Notes: generated by a model from the sequence alone, not told the origin. Numbered from the stretch's first letter, positions 36,828 to 45,935 are shown. The stretch is 57,511 bases of DNA from Gammaproteobacteria bacterium (GCA_016193395.1 JACPSH010000004.1:70549-128059), one strand, 5' to 3'. Made by a program: numbers and translations.

Positions 36828-37985
36828 ATGCTGCTGACGAGAATAATGAAACGGGTGCTGGCTGGCGCGGCACTGTCGCTGTTCATGGGGGAGACCCGTG
36901 CCGACTACGCGCTCAACATGCCGCGCGGGGTCACGCCGCTGAGCCAGGACATCTACGACCTGCACATGCTGATCTTCTGGATCTGTTGTGTCATCGGCGT
37001 GATCGTCTTCGGCGCGATGTTCTGGTCGATCCTCCAGCACCGGAAATCGACAGGCGCGGTGGCCGCGAAGTTTCACCACAGCACCAAGGCCGAGATCGTC
37101 TGGACCATCATCCCGGTGCTGATTCTCGTGGCAATGGCTGTCCCGGCGACCAGGACGCTGGTCAGGATCGAGCAGGCGGGGGACGCGGACATCACCATCA
37201 AGGTCACCGGCAACCAGTGGAAATGGCGCTACGACTACGTCAACCCCGGATTCGGGCTCGATGGCGGTTTCGGATTCTTCAGCGTTCTCAAGGACGACAG
37301 CAATCAGGCCCGTCAGGTCCGCTCGGGCATCGACCCGCGCACCGTCGAACATTATCTCCTGGATGTCGACAAGCCACTCGTCGTCCCCGTCAACACCAAG
37401 ATCCGCTTTCTGACGACCGCCAGCGACGTGGTCCACGCATGGTGGGTCCCCGCCCTCGGCTGGAAGCGCGACTCCATTCCCGGCTACATCAATGAATCAT
37501 GGGCTATCATCCAGGAACCCGGCACTTACCGCGGCCAGTGCGCAGAATTGTGCGGCAAGGATCACGCCTACATGCCGATCGTAGTCAAGGCCGTTACGCA
37601 GGATGAGTATTTCGATTTCATCGGCGAGCAGATGGTCGCAGCGGCGAGCGAATCCGCCGGCGCGGACCGCGAGTGGAACAAAGATGAGCTGATGGAGAAG
37701 GGCGGCCAGGTGTACAACACCTTCTGCGTGGCCTGCCACCAGGCGAACGGCCAGGGCCTGCCGCCCGCCTTCCCGCCGCTCGCGGGCGGCGCGATTTCCA
37801 CGGGCCCGGTGGACGGCCACATCGAACGCGTGATGAACGGCAAGGCCGGCACGACCATGGCCGCATTCGGTCCGCAGCTCGGCGACGTCGATCTCGCCGC
37901 GGTGATCACTTACGAGCGGAATTCCTTCGGCAATAGCACGGGCGACATCGTCCAGCCGGCTGCCATCAGGGCGGTGAGGAAATAA
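36828..37985 (+). CDS. coxB: Cytochrome c oxidase subunit II with C-terminal cytochrome c domain
   Basis: Electron-entry subunit of the aa3 oxidase. The 385-residue precursor has a signal-like N-terminus, two membrane helices (about 46-68 and 88-108), and a cupredoxin domain binding CuA through His203, Cys238, Cys242, His246 and Met249 (GQCAELCGKDHAYM). A fused class I cytochrome c follows, with haem site CVACH (Cys300, Cys303, His304) and a distal Met in KAGTTMAAFG. The aromatic electron-transfer patch is at NQWKWRYDY. ATG 36828 has GAGGGA upstream. An alternative ATG is at 36846. Confidence 0.97.
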   Translation: MLLTRIMKRVLAGAALSLFMGETRADYALNMPRGVTPLSQDIYDLHMLIFWICCVIGVIVFGAMFWSILQHRKSTGAVAAKFHHSTKAEIVWTIIPVLILVAMAVPATRTLVRIEQAGDADITIKVTGNQWKWRYDYVNPGFGLDGGFGFFSVLKDDSNQARQVRSGIDPRTVEHYLLDVDKPLVVPVNTKIRFLTTASDVVHAWWVPALGWKRDSIPGYINESWAIIQEPGTYRGQCAELCGKDHAYMPIVVKAVTQDEYFDFIGEQMVAAASESAGADREWNKDELMEKGGQVYNTFCVACHQANGQGLPPAFPPLAGGAISTGPVDGHIERVMNGKAGTTMAAFGPQLGDVDLAAVITYERNSFGNSTGDIVQPAAIRAVRK

Positions 37986-38028
37986 CGGCCAGGCAAGGCC
38001 CACCAGAGCATCAGACGAGGATACCGAT

Positions 38029-39624
38029 ATGAGTCAAGCTGTAGCGCACGGCCACGACGATCACAGCCACCTCCCCGCGGGCTGGAAGCGGTGGTTGTTC
38101 ACGACCAATCACAAGGACATCGGCACCCTGTACCTGAGCTTCGCGCTGATCATGTTCTTCATCGGCGGGGCGATGGCCATGATCATCCGCCTGGAGCTGC
38201 TCGAGCCGGGCGTGCAGTACGTGGATCCGACCTTCTTCAATTCCATGACGACCATGCATGCGCTGGTGATGATCTTCGGCGTGGTCATGCCGGGGACGGT
38301 CGGATTCGCCAACTGGCTCATCCCCATGATGATCGGCTCCCCGGACATGGCGCTGCCGCGCATGAACAACTGGAGCTTCTGGATCCTGCCGTTCGCCTTC
38401 ACTCTGCTGCTCGGCTCGCTGTTCCTGCCTGGCGGCGGGCCCGCCGGCGGCTGGACCATGTACCCTCCGCTCATGCTGCAGACGGGGTTTGCGCTGCCGT
38501 TCGTGATCTTCGCGGTGCATTTCCTGGGCGCCTCATCGATCATGGGCTCGATCAACATCATCGCGACCATCTTCAACATGCGCGCGCCCGGCATGACCTT
38601 CATGCGTTTGCCGCTGTTCGTGTGGACCTGGCTCATCACCTCGTTCCTGCTGATCGCCACCATTCCCGTGCTGGCGGGCGCGGTGACGATGCTGCTGACG
38701 GACAAGTACTTCGGGACCAGCTTCTTCAATGCCGCGGGCGGCGGCGACCCGGTGCTGTTCCAGCACGTGTTCTGGTTCTTCGGACATCCCGAGGTGTACA
38801 TCCTGATCCTTCCCTCGTTCGGCATCGTTTCGCAGATCCTGCCGACCTTCTCGCGCAAGCCGCTGTTCGGCTATGAGTCGATGGTGTATGCGACCGCATC
38901 GATTGCGTTCCTGTCGTTCTTCGTCTGGGCGCACCACATGTTCACGGTGGGCATGCCGCTGGCCGGCGAGTTGTTCTTCATGTACGCGACGATGTCGATC
39001 GCGGTGCCGACCGGCGTCAAGGTATTCAACTGGGTGGCGACCATGTGGCGGGGTTCGATGACCTTCGAGACGCCGATGCTGTGGGCAATCTCGTTCGTGG
39101 TGCTGTTCACCATCGGCGGCTTCTCGGGGCTGATGCTCGGCATCACGCCTGCCGACTTCCAGTACCACGACACCTATTTCGTCGTCGCGCACTTCCACTA
39201 TGTGCTCGTCACCGGCGCCGTCTTTGGCATGATCGGCGGGGTTTATTACTGGCTGCCGAAGTGGACCGGCCACATGTACGACGAGACGCTGGGCAAGATC
39301 CACTTCTGGGTGTCCGTGATTTCGGTGAACCTGCTGTTCTTCCCGCAACACTTCCTCGGGCTGGCCGGCATGCCGCGCCGCATCCCCGACTACGCGGTGC
39401 AGTTCACCGAGTGGAACCAGATCTCCAGCATCGGCGGCTTCGTGTTCGGCGCAAGCCAGTTGATATTCCTGTACCTCATCATCAGGTGCATACGCGGTGG
39501 CGCAAAGGCGACCGACCAGGTCTGGGAAGGCGCGCACGGGCTCGAATGGACGCTGCCCTCGCCGCCGCCCTATCACAGCTTCACCACGCCGCCGCAGGTG
39601 ACGGATGCCGTCGCCCATTCCTGA
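38029..39624 (+). CDS. coxA: Cytochrome c oxidase subunit I
   Basis: Catalytic subunit of the haem-copper oxidase, reducing O2 at haem a3-CuB and pumping protons. The 531-residue, 12-helix protein starts with a His-rich tail, then WKRWLFTTNHKDIGTLYL. FFGHPEVYILILPSFGIVS carries the CuB His and cross-linked Tyr and the K/D-channel Glu, WAHHMFTVGM the paired CuB His, and HDTYFVVAHFHYVL the haem a and a3 ligands. It is an A-type oxidase by these motifs. The ATG at 38029 follows coxB by 43 bases. Confidence 0.98.
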   Translation: MSQAVAHGHDDHSHLPAGWKRWLFTTNHKDIGTLYLSFALIMFFIGGAMAMIIRLELLEPGVQYVDPTFFNSMTTMHALVMIFGVVMPGTVGFANWLIPMMIGSPDMALPRMNNWSFWILPFAFTLLLGSLFLPGGGPAGGWTMYPPLMLQTGFALPFVIFAVHFLGASSIMGSINIIATIFNMRAPGMTFMRLPLFVWTWLITSFLLIATIPVLAGAVTMLLTDKYFGTSFFNAAGGGDPVLFQHVFWFFGHPEVYILILPSFGIVSQILPTFSRKPLFGYESMVYATASIAFLSFFVWAHHMFTVGMPLAGELFFMYATMSIAVPTGVKVFNWVATMWRGSMTFETPMLWAISFVVLFTIGGFSGLMLGITPADFQYHDTYFVVAHFHYVLVTGAVFGMIGGVYYWLPKWTGHMYDETLGKIHFWVSVISVNLLFFPQHFLGLAGMPRRIPDYAVQFTEWNQISSIGGFVFGASQLIFLYLIIRCIRGGAKATDQVWEGAHGLEWTLPSPPPYHSFTTPPQVTDAVAHS

Positions 39625-39636
39625 TCGCGCGACTCG

Positions 39637-39762
39637 ATGCAGAATGAGGAGGAGCGGAAACGCATGCAGGCGGAACTGGCGGCCAGGAACCGGCGTCTCG
39701 CCATCGTGCTGGCGCTTGTCGCGGCGGCCATCTATGTGGGTTTCATGATCGGCTACTCGTGA
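39637..39762 (+). CDS. Small cytochrome oxidase assembly-type membrane protein
   Basis: 41-residue protein translated by hand: a charged N-terminus MQNEEERKRMQAELAARNRR and a single membrane helix LAIVLALVAAAIYVGFMIG. Tiny single-helix proteins occupy this exact place between coxA and ctaG in many proteobacteria and are called oxidase small assembly proteins, but the role is not proven. Its TGA stop (39760-39762) shares a base with the ctaG ATG. Confidence 0.8.
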   Translation: MQNEEERKRMQAELAARNRRLAIVLALVAAAIYVGFMIGYS

Positions 39763-40331
39763 TGAATCTGGATGCGAACAGGAAGACGGCGCTGAAGCTC
39801 GCGGGTTGCGCGCTGGCCATGTTCGGCTTTGGTTATGCGCTGGTGCCGATCTACGACGCGTTTTGCGACATCACCGGGCTGAACGGCAGGACCGGCGAGC
39901 TGAGCGCTGCGGAAGCGGCGGCGATCAAGCCCGACCCCGGCCGCACGGTGACGGTCGAGTTCGATACCAACGTGAACGGGCAGTTGCCATGGGCGTTCCG
40001 GCCGTTGCAGCGCAGCGTGCAGGTGAACCCGGGCGAGGTGACCTTGGTCTTGTTCGTCGCGCAAAACGACTCCGGCCGCATGGTGGTCGGCCAGGCGGTC
40101 CCCAGCGTGGCGCCGGCCAAGGCCTCTCCCTATTTCAACAAGACCGAATGTTTCTGTTTCACGCAGCAGACGTTGGCGCCGGGCGAGCGTCGCGAGATGC
40201 CGGTGCGGTTCGTGGTCGATCCGCAGATCCCGCGCGACGTGAGCACGCTCACCCTGTCGTACACGTTTTTCGAGGTGCCGGAGAACCTGCGCGACAGTGT
40301 CCCGGCTGGCAACAACAAGCAAAGTTCCTGA
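39762..40331 (+). CDS. ctaG: CtaG/Cox11 copper chaperone
   Basis: Delivers copper to the CuB site of subunit I. The 189-residue protein has one N-terminal membrane helix (LKLAGCALAMFGFGYALVPIYDAFC) and a periplasmic immunoglobulin-like domain with the copper-binding CFCF motif in FNKTECFCFTQQTL. A third conserved Cys (FCDITGLNGR) follows the helix, and MPVRFVVDPQIP is present. ATG 39762 or the adjacent GTG 39759 may be used. The gene overlaps the small upstream gene. Confidence 0.96.
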   Translation: MNLDANRKTALKLAGCALAMFGFGYALVPIYDAFCDITGLNGRTGELSAAEAAAIKPDPGRTVTVEFDTNVNGQLPWAFRPLQRSVQVNPGEVTLVLFVAQNDSGRMVVGQAVPSVAPAKASPYFNKTECFCFTQQTLAPGERREMPVRFVVDPQIPRDVSTLTLSYTFFEVPENLRDSVPAGNNKQSS

Positions 40332-40355
40332 GCGAACATAACCGGGGAATCACTC

Positions 40356-41231
40356 ATGTCGGCACCGCACGGCGGCTACTATCTGCCCGATCCCAGTCAT
40401 TGGCCCATCCTGGGGTCCATCGGCCTGTTCTCGATTTTTCTGGGCTCGGCCACCTGGCTGAACGGCGCCAGCGCCGGCGGCCTCATCATCGGTTTCGGCA
40501 TTGCCGTGTTCCTGTTCATGCTGTTTGGCTGGTTCGGGACGGTCATCCGCGAGAGCGTCACCGGCACGTACAACCATCAGGTGGACGTCAGTTTCCGTTG
40601 GGGCATGTTCTGGTTCATCGTCTCGGAGGTGATGTTCTTCGGCGGTTTCTTCGGCGCGCTGTTCTACTCGCGCATCCTGTCCGTACAGTGGCTGGGCGGC
40701 GCGGGAGACGGTTTCGCGACGCACCAGTTCCTTTGGCCGGACTTCGTCCCCGACTGGCCGATGACTGTCATGCCGGATCCGAGCAAGTGGACCGTCTACA
40801 GGGAAGTCATCCCAGCCATCGGCGTGCCGCTGCTCAACACCATCATCCTGGTCAGCAGCAGTTTCACCGTGACCTTCGGCCATTGGGCGCTCAAGAAGGG
40901 CAATCGCCGCGCGCAGTCCTGGTGGCTGTTCGTCACGCTCGCGCTGGGATTCACCTTCGTCGGCATACAGGCCACGGAGTATGTGCACGCCTACCATGAG
41001 CTGGGCCTGACGCTGCATTCGGGGATATACGGCACCACTTTCTTCATGCTGACCGGCTTTCACGGCCTGCACGTGACCATCGGCGCGACCATGCTGACGG
41101 TGATCTGGCTGCGCTCGCTCTCGGGACATTTCACGCCGGAAAACCACTTCGGCTTCGAGGCCGTGGCCTGGTACTGGCACTTCGTCGATGTGGTGTGGCT
41201 GTTCCTGTTCACCTTCGTGTACTGGCTGTAG
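40356..41231 (+). CDS. coxC: Cytochrome c oxidase subunit III
   Basis: Seven-helix subunit stabilising the oxidase core. 291 residues starting GYYLPDPSHWPILGSIGLF, with SFRWGMFWFIVSEVMFFGGFF, GVPLLNTIILVSSS, FHGLHVTIGATML and the closing VAWYWHFVDVVWLFLFTFVY. It is last of the structural genes coxB-A-x-G-C. Downstream it meets a degenerate T repeat and the opposing DUF2909 gene. Confidence 0.97.
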   Translation: MSAPHGGYYLPDPSHWPILGSIGLFSIFLGSATWLNGASAGGLIIGFGIAVFLFMLFGWFGTVIRESVTGTYNHQVDVSFRWGMFWFIVSEVMFFGGFFGALFYSRILSVQWLGGAGDGFATHQFLWPDFVPDWPMTVMPDPSKWTVYREVIPAIGVPLLNTIILVSSSFTVTFGHWALKKGNRRAQSWWLFVTLALGFTFVGIQATEYVHAYHELGLTLHSGIYGTTFFMLTGFHGLHVTIGATMLTVIWLRSLSGHFTPENHFGFEAVAWYWHFVDVVWLFLFTFVYWL

Positions 41232-41238
41232 TTTCCTC

Positions 41239-41413
41239 GTCATTCCGGGCAAGGCTGCGGCGCAGCCGCATTGCACATGGACGTGCAGGTGCCGCGGAGG
41301 TCATGGATGGCCGGGAGCGGCCGACCCGAAATCCACGGTGTAGAACCAGGCCATGGATCCCGGCTAAGGCCGCAGCCTGTCCCCGCTCAGGCGGGGAGGG
41401 TTTCCGGGATGAC
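41239..41413. repeat. Repeat family T, degenerate composite
   Basis: Opens GTCATTCCGGG (41239) and closes TTCCGGGATGAC (41402-41413), the inverted arrangement of the T family seen at 50-56 kb. The internal dyads GGCTGCGGCGCAGCC and CCCCGC/GCGGGG are also present. It sits between the convergent coxC and DUF2909 genes and may act as a terminator. No gene in it. Confidence 0.6.
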
Positions 41414-41424
41414 GGGTTGTGAGG

Positions 41425-41658
41425 TCAGGGCGCGCGCGGCAGACCGTGCGGCTGAATCAGGCCCAGGGCGAATCCCACGACGAGCAATATGATCAGAGCG
41501 AGGGAAAGAACGACCCGCACGGTGAGCGATTTGACGGTGCGCTCGGTTTTCCCCTGGTCGCGTACGAGGAAGGCGAGCCCGCTGGTCAGCGATATGAAGA
41601 CCGCGATTAGCAGCAGGACAATGATGCCTTTGAAAATCAGTTGCGCGGTCATCGGCAT
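41425..41658 (-). CDS. DUF2909 twin-helix membrane protein
   Basis: 77-residue protein with two membrane helices (LIFKGIIVLLLIAVFISL and VVLSLALIILLVVGFALGL) flanking a conserved FLVRDQGKTERTVKSLTVRV loop. Matches the DUF2909 family, encoded within or beside cytochrome oxidase operons. Function unknown. It is transcribed against the operon and divergent from the SURF1 gene. Start could be ATG 41658 or ATG 41652. A longer in-frame reading to 42336 is antisense to SURF1 and is rejected. Confidence 0.85.
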   Translation of the reverse strand: MPMTAQLIFKGIIVLLLIAVFISLTSGLAFLVRDQGKTERTVKSLTVRVVLSLALIILLVVGFALGLIQPHGLPRAP

Positions 41659-41688
41659 TCCGGGCTGGACGCAGGTACATTCTAGCTG

Positions 41689-42426
41689 ATGGCCGAGTCG
41701 CGCTGGGAATTCCGCCCGGGGGTGGCCGGCACAGTAGCCGCGCTGATCGCGGCACCGCTGCTCGCCGCGCTGGGATTCTGGCAGCTCGATCGGGCCGCGC
41801 AGAAAGAGGACATGCACCGCGAATTTCTCGCCCTCAGCAAGGCCGAGCCGGTCGATCTGAATAGGGCTTCCCCGTCGCGCGCCGACGCGCAGGCCCTGCG
41901 ATTCCGCCGCGTAAGGCTGCGCGGGCAATTTCTGCCGGCCACGTTCCTGCTGGACAACCAGGTTCACGAGGGCAGTGCCGGGTATGATGTCTACACGGCG
42001 TTCCGCCTTGAGGGTGACGAGACGGTCGTGTTGGTGAACCGCGGCTGGATCCCGATCGGATCGGACCGCGCCCAGGCGCCCATGATCGCCACGCCGGCGG
42101 AAACGCTCGATCTCGAGGGCCTGGCGCGGATCCCCTCGGCGCCGCCGCTGGCGCTCGGGAATGCTTCTCCCGAACAGCTCGCGCCGGGGTTGATGCGCGT
42201 GCAACGGATCGAAGCGCCTGCGATCGCTGCGGAGCACCGCTGGCGACTGCTGCCGTATGAGATCCGGCTGGATCCGCAGGCGCCGGCCGGCTTCCTGCGA
42301 GACTGGCCGATCCCGGGAAGCGGGCGCGAGCGGCACGTGGGATATGCCCTCCAGTGGTTTGCCATGGCCGGCGTGGTCGTGATCCTGTTCGTGTATTTCA
42401 ATCTGCGCCGGAAGAAAGCGGCATGA
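41689..42426 (+). CDS. SURF1 family oxidase assembly protein
   Basis: 245-residue assembly factor, thought to help haem A reach subunit I. It has the SURF1 plan of two membrane helices at the ends (about 14-33 and 218-238) enclosing a periplasmic domain. Conserved pieces are LGFWQLDRAAQKE, RFRRVRLRGQFLP, FLLDNQVHEGSAGYDVYT, VLVNRGWIPIG and HVGYALQWFAMA. Its stop overlaps the next gene (ATGA). Confidence 0.95.
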   Translation: MAESRWEFRPGVAGTVAALIAAPLLAALGFWQLDRAAQKEDMHREFLALSKAEPVDLNRASPSRADAQALRFRRVRLRGQFLPATFLLDNQVHEGSAGYDVYTAFRLEGDETVVLVNRGWIPIGSDRAQAPMIATPAETLDLEGLARIPSAPPLALGNASPEQLAPGLMRVQRIEAPAIAAEHRWRLLPYEIRLDPQAPAGFLRDWPIPGSGRERHVGYALQWFAMAGVVVILFVYFNLRRKKAA

Positions 42427-43040
42427 ACGAAGCGCGCAAGGGCGGCCTCACGCCGCGGCTGACGCTGCTCGCCATCGTGCTGGTCTTCATCGCGCCGCTG
42501 CTCGGGGCGTGGATCCTCTATGAGTTCACGGACTACGGCCGCGGCGGCAAGGTCGCGAGCCATGGCCAGTTGCTGCAACCGGCGCGGGCGCTGCCGGACC
42601 TTGCGCTGTATAGCCCGGTGGCCGGCGGCCCCAGGGAGCGCCTGCACGGGAAATGGACCCTCCTCATGCTGAACGGCCCGGAATGCGCGGGCCATTGCAT
42701 GGATCATCTCTACCGCATGCGCCAGATCCGGCTGGCCATGGGCGAGAACGTGCACCGCGTGCAGCGCCTGCTCGTGGTGTATGGCGCGGAGGTCGGGCCG
42801 TTCAGCGAACGGCTCCGCGACACTTACATGGGGCAGTTATACCTATCCGGCGAGGCGCTCGACCCGGGTGACCCGGGCGCGAGCGTGCGCCTCTCGCCGG
42901 GCGAGGACCCCATCGCCGCCGGGCGCCTGTACCTGGTCGACCCGCTGGGCAACTTGATGATGAGCTACGGATCGGACGCACAGCCCGAAGGCATCATCAA
43001 GGACCTGAGGCGGCTGCTCCGGTATTCGCGGATCGGTTGA
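42423..43040 (+). CDS. SCO/thioredoxin-like membrane protein of the oxidase operon
   Basis: 205-residue protein with one N-terminal membrane helix (LTLLAIVLVFIAPLLGAWIL) and a thioredoxin-like domain. WTLLMLNGPECAGHC contains a CxxxC as in SCO1/SenC copper chaperones, but the conserved C-terminal His of SCO (DH before YLxDP) is replaced by EDP before GRLYLVDPLGNL. It is probably an oxidase assembly factor, perhaps a thiol reductase rather than a Cu-binding chaperone. ATG 42423 overlaps the SURF1 stop. Confidence 0.8.
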   Translation: MNEARKGGLTPRLTLLAIVLVFIAPLLGAWILYEFTDYGRGGKVASHGQLLQPARALPDLALYSPVAGGPRERLHGKWTLLMLNGPECAGHCMDHLYRMRQIRLAMGENVHRVQRLLVVYGAEVGPFSERLRDTYMGQLYLSGEALDPGDPGASVRLSPGEDPIAAGRLYLVDPLGNLMMSYGSDAQPEGIIKDLRRLLRYSRIG

Positions 43041-43051
43041 GGGCGCCCGGC

Positions 43052-44047
43052 ATGTTCCGGTCGATGACCATCGCGGCCCTTGTGCTCGCTTACGGCGTCG
43101 TCGTCCTCGGCGCCTACACGCGGCTCTCCGATGCCGGTCTCGGTTGTCCGGACTGGCCTGGGTGCTACGGTAAGATCGTCGTGCCGGAGGCGGATCAGGC
43201 CGCGGACGCGAATGCGATCTATCCGGAGCGGCCGTTGCACACAGGCAAGGCGTGGAAGGAGATGATCCATCGCTACGCCGCCGGCGCGCTCGGCCTGCTG
43301 ATCCTCGGTCTCGCCCTCCTGGGGTGGCGAAACCGCAGGCTGCCGGATCGTCCCCTCCTCCTTCCGTTGCTGTTGCTGGGGCTGGTGCTCTTCCAGGCCG
43401 CGCTCGGCATGTGGACCGTGACCTGGCTGCTCAAACCCATCGTGGTGGCCGCGCACCTGCTCGGCGGATTCGCCGTTCTGTCGTTGTTGTTCTGGCTGCT
43501 GCTCGATCAGACCGGCTTCGAGCCCGCGCGGCTGCCGGGAAGGCTCGCGGCATGGGGCGCCGCGGGCATCGCGGTGCTGATATTGCAGATATTTCTGGGC
43601 GGCTGGACGAGCGCGAATTACGCGGCGCTCGTCTGCCCGGAATTTCCGGCCTGCCGCGGCGGCGCGTGGTGGCCGGAAACGGATTTCGCGGAGGCGTTCA
43701 CTTTCTGGCGCGGGATCGGAACGAATTATGAATACGGAGTCCTCGATCCCGCGGCGCGCACGGCGATTCATCTTGCGCACCGGCTCGGCGCGCTCGTCGC
43801 GGCGGTCGTGATCGCCGTGGTGGCGCTGCGCGCGATCCGGTCGGCGGATCGGACGGTGGTGTGCATCGGCATCGCCATCCTGTGCCTGCTCGGCGCGCAG
43901 CTCGCCCTCGGCATCGGCAACGTCCTGCTCGTCCTGCCGTTGGCCGTAGCGGTGGCACATAACGGAACCGCCGCGTTATTATTGCTCGCGCTCGTGGCGC
44001 TGCTGCACCGCGCCTCCCGTTCCCGAAGTCGAGGATTAGCCGTTTGA
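43052..44047 (+). CDS. ctaA: Haem A synthase (CtaA/COX15)
   Basis: Oxidises the C8 methyl of haem O to make haem A. 331 residues, eight membrane helices in two four-helix halves. YTRLSDAGLGCPDWPGCYG contains the conserved Cys pair, HRYAAGALGLLIL and HLLGGFAVLS the haem-ligand His, and LGGWTSANYAALVCPEFPAC the second-half Cys pair. HRLGALVA and HNGTAALLLL give the remaining His. ATG 43052 has GAGGG 8 bases upstream. A TTG at 43037, overlapping the previous stop, is an alternative. Confidence 0.95.
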   Translation: MFRSMTIAALVLAYGVVVLGAYTRLSDAGLGCPDWPGCYGKIVVPEADQAADANAIYPERPLHTGKAWKEMIHRYAAGALGLLILGLALLGWRNRRLPDRPLLLPLLLLGLVLFQAALGMWTVTWLLKPIVVAAHLLGGFAVLSLLFWLLLDQTGFEPARLPGRLAAWGAAGIAVLILQIFLGGWTSANYAALVCPEFPACRGGAWWPETDFAEAFTFWRGIGTNYEYGVLDPAARTAIHLAHRLGALVAAVVIAVVALRAIRSADRTVVCIGIAILCLLGAQLALGIGNVLLVLPLAVAVAHNGTAALLLLALVALLHRASRSRSRGLAV

Positions 44048-44955
44048 CCAACTCCGCCGCCTCCCTGTCCAGCGCCGCGCGCTGGCGCGATTACCTTGCG
44101 CTCTGCAAGCCGAAGATCGTCGCGACCATCGTTTTCACGGCCGTGGTCGGCATGTTCCTCGCCACGCCCGGCATGGTGCCCTGGGACATTCTCTTGTTTG
44201 GATCGCTGGGCATCGGGCTCGCCGCCTCCTCCGCCGCGGCCGTCAACCACGTCGTCGACCGGCGCATCGATTCCATCATGAGCCGCACCCGCCACCGGCC
44301 GCTGCCGCGCGGCCAGATCGCCCCGGGCGCAGCGGTACTGTTTGCCTTCCTGCTTGGGGCGGCGTCGATGTTAGTGCTTACCTACAGGGTAAACCTTCTG
44401 ACTGCGTTGCTCACGCTCGTATCGCTGATCGGCTACGGATTTGTCTATTCCATGTTCCTCAAGCGCGCCACGCCGCAGAACATCGTCATCGGCGGGGCGG
44501 CCGGCGCCGCGCCGCCGGTGCTGGGCTGGACGGCGGTCGCCAACCAGCTCGACCCGAATGCCCTGCTGCTGTTCCTGATCATCTTTGCCTGGACGCCGCC
44601 GCACTTCTGGGCGCTCGCCATCTGCCGGAGAACGGACTACGCGAATGCCGGGATCCCGATGTTGCCGGTGACGCACGGCGTCGAATTCACGCGCCGCCAT
44701 ATTCTTCTCTACACCGTGATCCTGGTCGTGATGAGCGTGCTGCCGTTCACGACCTACATGAGCGGCCCGGTGTACCTCGCCGGGGCGCTGGCGCTCGGGG
44801 TCGGATTTCTCTGGTACGCGATCCGCATGCAGCGCGAACATGACGACGCCCTTGCGCTGCGCACCTTCTCCTATTCGATTTTCTATCTCGTGGCGCTGTT
44901 CATGTTTCTGCTCGCCGACCACTACATGCCGTTGCTGTTGCGGACCATCTCCTAA
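44044..44955 (+). CDS. ctaB: Haem O synthase (protohaem IX farnesyltransferase)
   Basis: UbiA-family prenyltransferase attaching farnesyl to haem B, the substrate for CtaA. 303 residues, about eight or nine membrane helices. The prenyl-diphosphate motif is in AAVNHVVDRRIDSIMSRTRH and the second Asp-rich region is RRTDYANAGIPMLP. The start is TTG at 44044, overlapping the ctaA stop as TTGA. Last gene of the oxidase operon, ended by a strong hairpin at 44959-45012. Confidence 0.96.
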   Translation: MTNSAASLSSAARWRDYLALCKPKIVATIVFTAVVGMFLATPGMVPWDILLFGSLGIGLAASSAAAVNHVVDRRIDSIMSRTRHRPLPRGQIAPGAAVLFAFLLGAASMLVLTYRVNLLTALLTLVSLIGYGFVYSMFLKRATPQNIVIGGAAGAAPPVLGWTAVANQLDPNALLLFLIIFAWTPPHFWALAICRRTDYANAGIPMLPVTHGVEFTRRHILLYTVILVVMSVLPFTTYMSGPVYLAGALALGVGFLWYAIRMQREHDDALALRTFSYSIFYLVALFMFLLADHYMPLLLRTIS

Positions 44956-44958
44956 CAA

Positions 44959-45012
44959 AAAAGGGGACAGATTTATTTTCCGGAAAATCGGAAAATAAAT
45001 CTGTCCCCTTTT
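44959..45012. terminator. 24-bp perfect inverted repeat, likely bidirectional terminator
   Basis: Arm AAAAGGGGACAGATTTATTT with four further bases (44959-44982) is mirrored exactly at 44989-45012, with a 6-base loop. It lies between the stops of the convergent ctaB and rpoH genes and ends in a T run on either strand, so it should terminate both transcripts. The GGGGACAGATTTATTT arm is AT-rich compared with its surroundings and looks like a mobile palindromic repeat. From memory, such arms occur widely in proteobacterial genomes. No transposase is present here. Confidence 0.8.
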
Positions 45013-45047
45013 GTCGGGGGGCGTTTCCGGAATAACGGAAGAGGGAG

Positions 45048-45902
45048 CTACGCCGCCGCGATCGCGCCGCGCATCTTGTTGAAGGCGTTCTGTTCCAGTT
45101 GCCGGATACGTTCCGCGGACACGCCGAACTCGTCCGCGAGATCCTGCAACGTCGATTTCTTCTCCACCAGCCAGCGGCGATGGATAATCGTCCTGCTGCG
45201 TTCGTCGAGCAACTCGAGCGCGCTGTGCAGCTTGCCCTGCTTCACGCCCTCGTCCTGATCGTTCTGGATCAGCTCCTCGGGTCCCGCCCCCGAATGTTCG
45301 AGATAGGCAGCCGGCGCAAAGGATTCCTCGTCCGCATCGGCATCCACCGGCGGATCGAAGGAGGTGTCGGTCGCGGTCAGGCGCTGTTCCATGTCGAGCA
45401 CGTCGCGCGCGCTCACGCCGAGGTCCTTCGCCATGGTCTCGACTTCCGCGTGGTTCATCCAGCCGAGGCGCTTCTTCGCCGAACGCAGGTTGAAGAACAG
45501 TTTGCGCTGCGCTTTCGTGGTCGCCACCTTGACGATGCGCCAGTTGCGCAGGACGAATTCGTGGATCTCCGCGCGGATCCAGTGCACGGCGAAGGAGACG
45601 AGCCGCACGCCGATATCGGGGTCGAAGCGCTTCACGGCCTTCATGAGGCCGATGTTTCCTTCCTGGATGAGATCGCCCTGGGCCAGCCCATAGCCGCTGT
45701 AGCCGCGCGCGACCCGTACCACGAAACGCAGGTGCGAAAGCACGAGCTGCCGCGCGGCATCGAGGTCGCCGTGCTGGCGGTAGCGCAAGGCCAGCTCGCG
45801 TTCCTGCTCGGCGCTCAACAACGGCAAGCGATGCACCGCCTGGATGTAGCGGTCGATCGATCCCACCGGCAGGTTCATGGCCAGGGTCAGGTCATTGCTC
45901 AT
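45048..45902 (-). CDS. rpoH: Heat-shock sigma factor RpoH (sigma-32)
   Basis: Directs RNA polymerase to heat-shock promoters. 284 residues, the same length as E. coli RpoH. Region 2 has [40 protein letters not shown] and [20 protein letters not shown]. The RpoH box QRKLFFNLR distinguishes it from RpoD, and region 4.2 has [27 protein letters not shown] lies upstream of the ATG. A CIRCE operator (45936-45962) stands 33 bases before the start, implying HrcA control in addition to post-transcriptional regulation. It is next to the ftsYEX genes as in many gammaproteobacteria. Confidence 0.97.
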   Translation of the reverse strand: MSNDLTLAMNLPVGSIDRYIQAVHRLPLLSAEQERELALRYRQHGDLDAARQLVLSHLRFVVRVARGYSGYGLAQGDLIQEGNIGLMKAVKRFDPDIGVRLVSFAVHWIRAEIHEFVLRNWRIVKVATTKAQRKLFFNLRSAKKRLGWMNHAEVETMAKDLGVSARDVLDMEQRLTATDTSFDPPVDADADEESFAPAAYLEHSGAGPEELIQNDQDEGVKQGKLHSALELLDERSRTIIHRRWLVEKKSTLQDLADEFGVSAERIRQLEQNAFNKMRGAIAAA

Positions 45903-45935
45903 TCGGATACCCCCTTACGTTCTTGGCTGCCAAGT

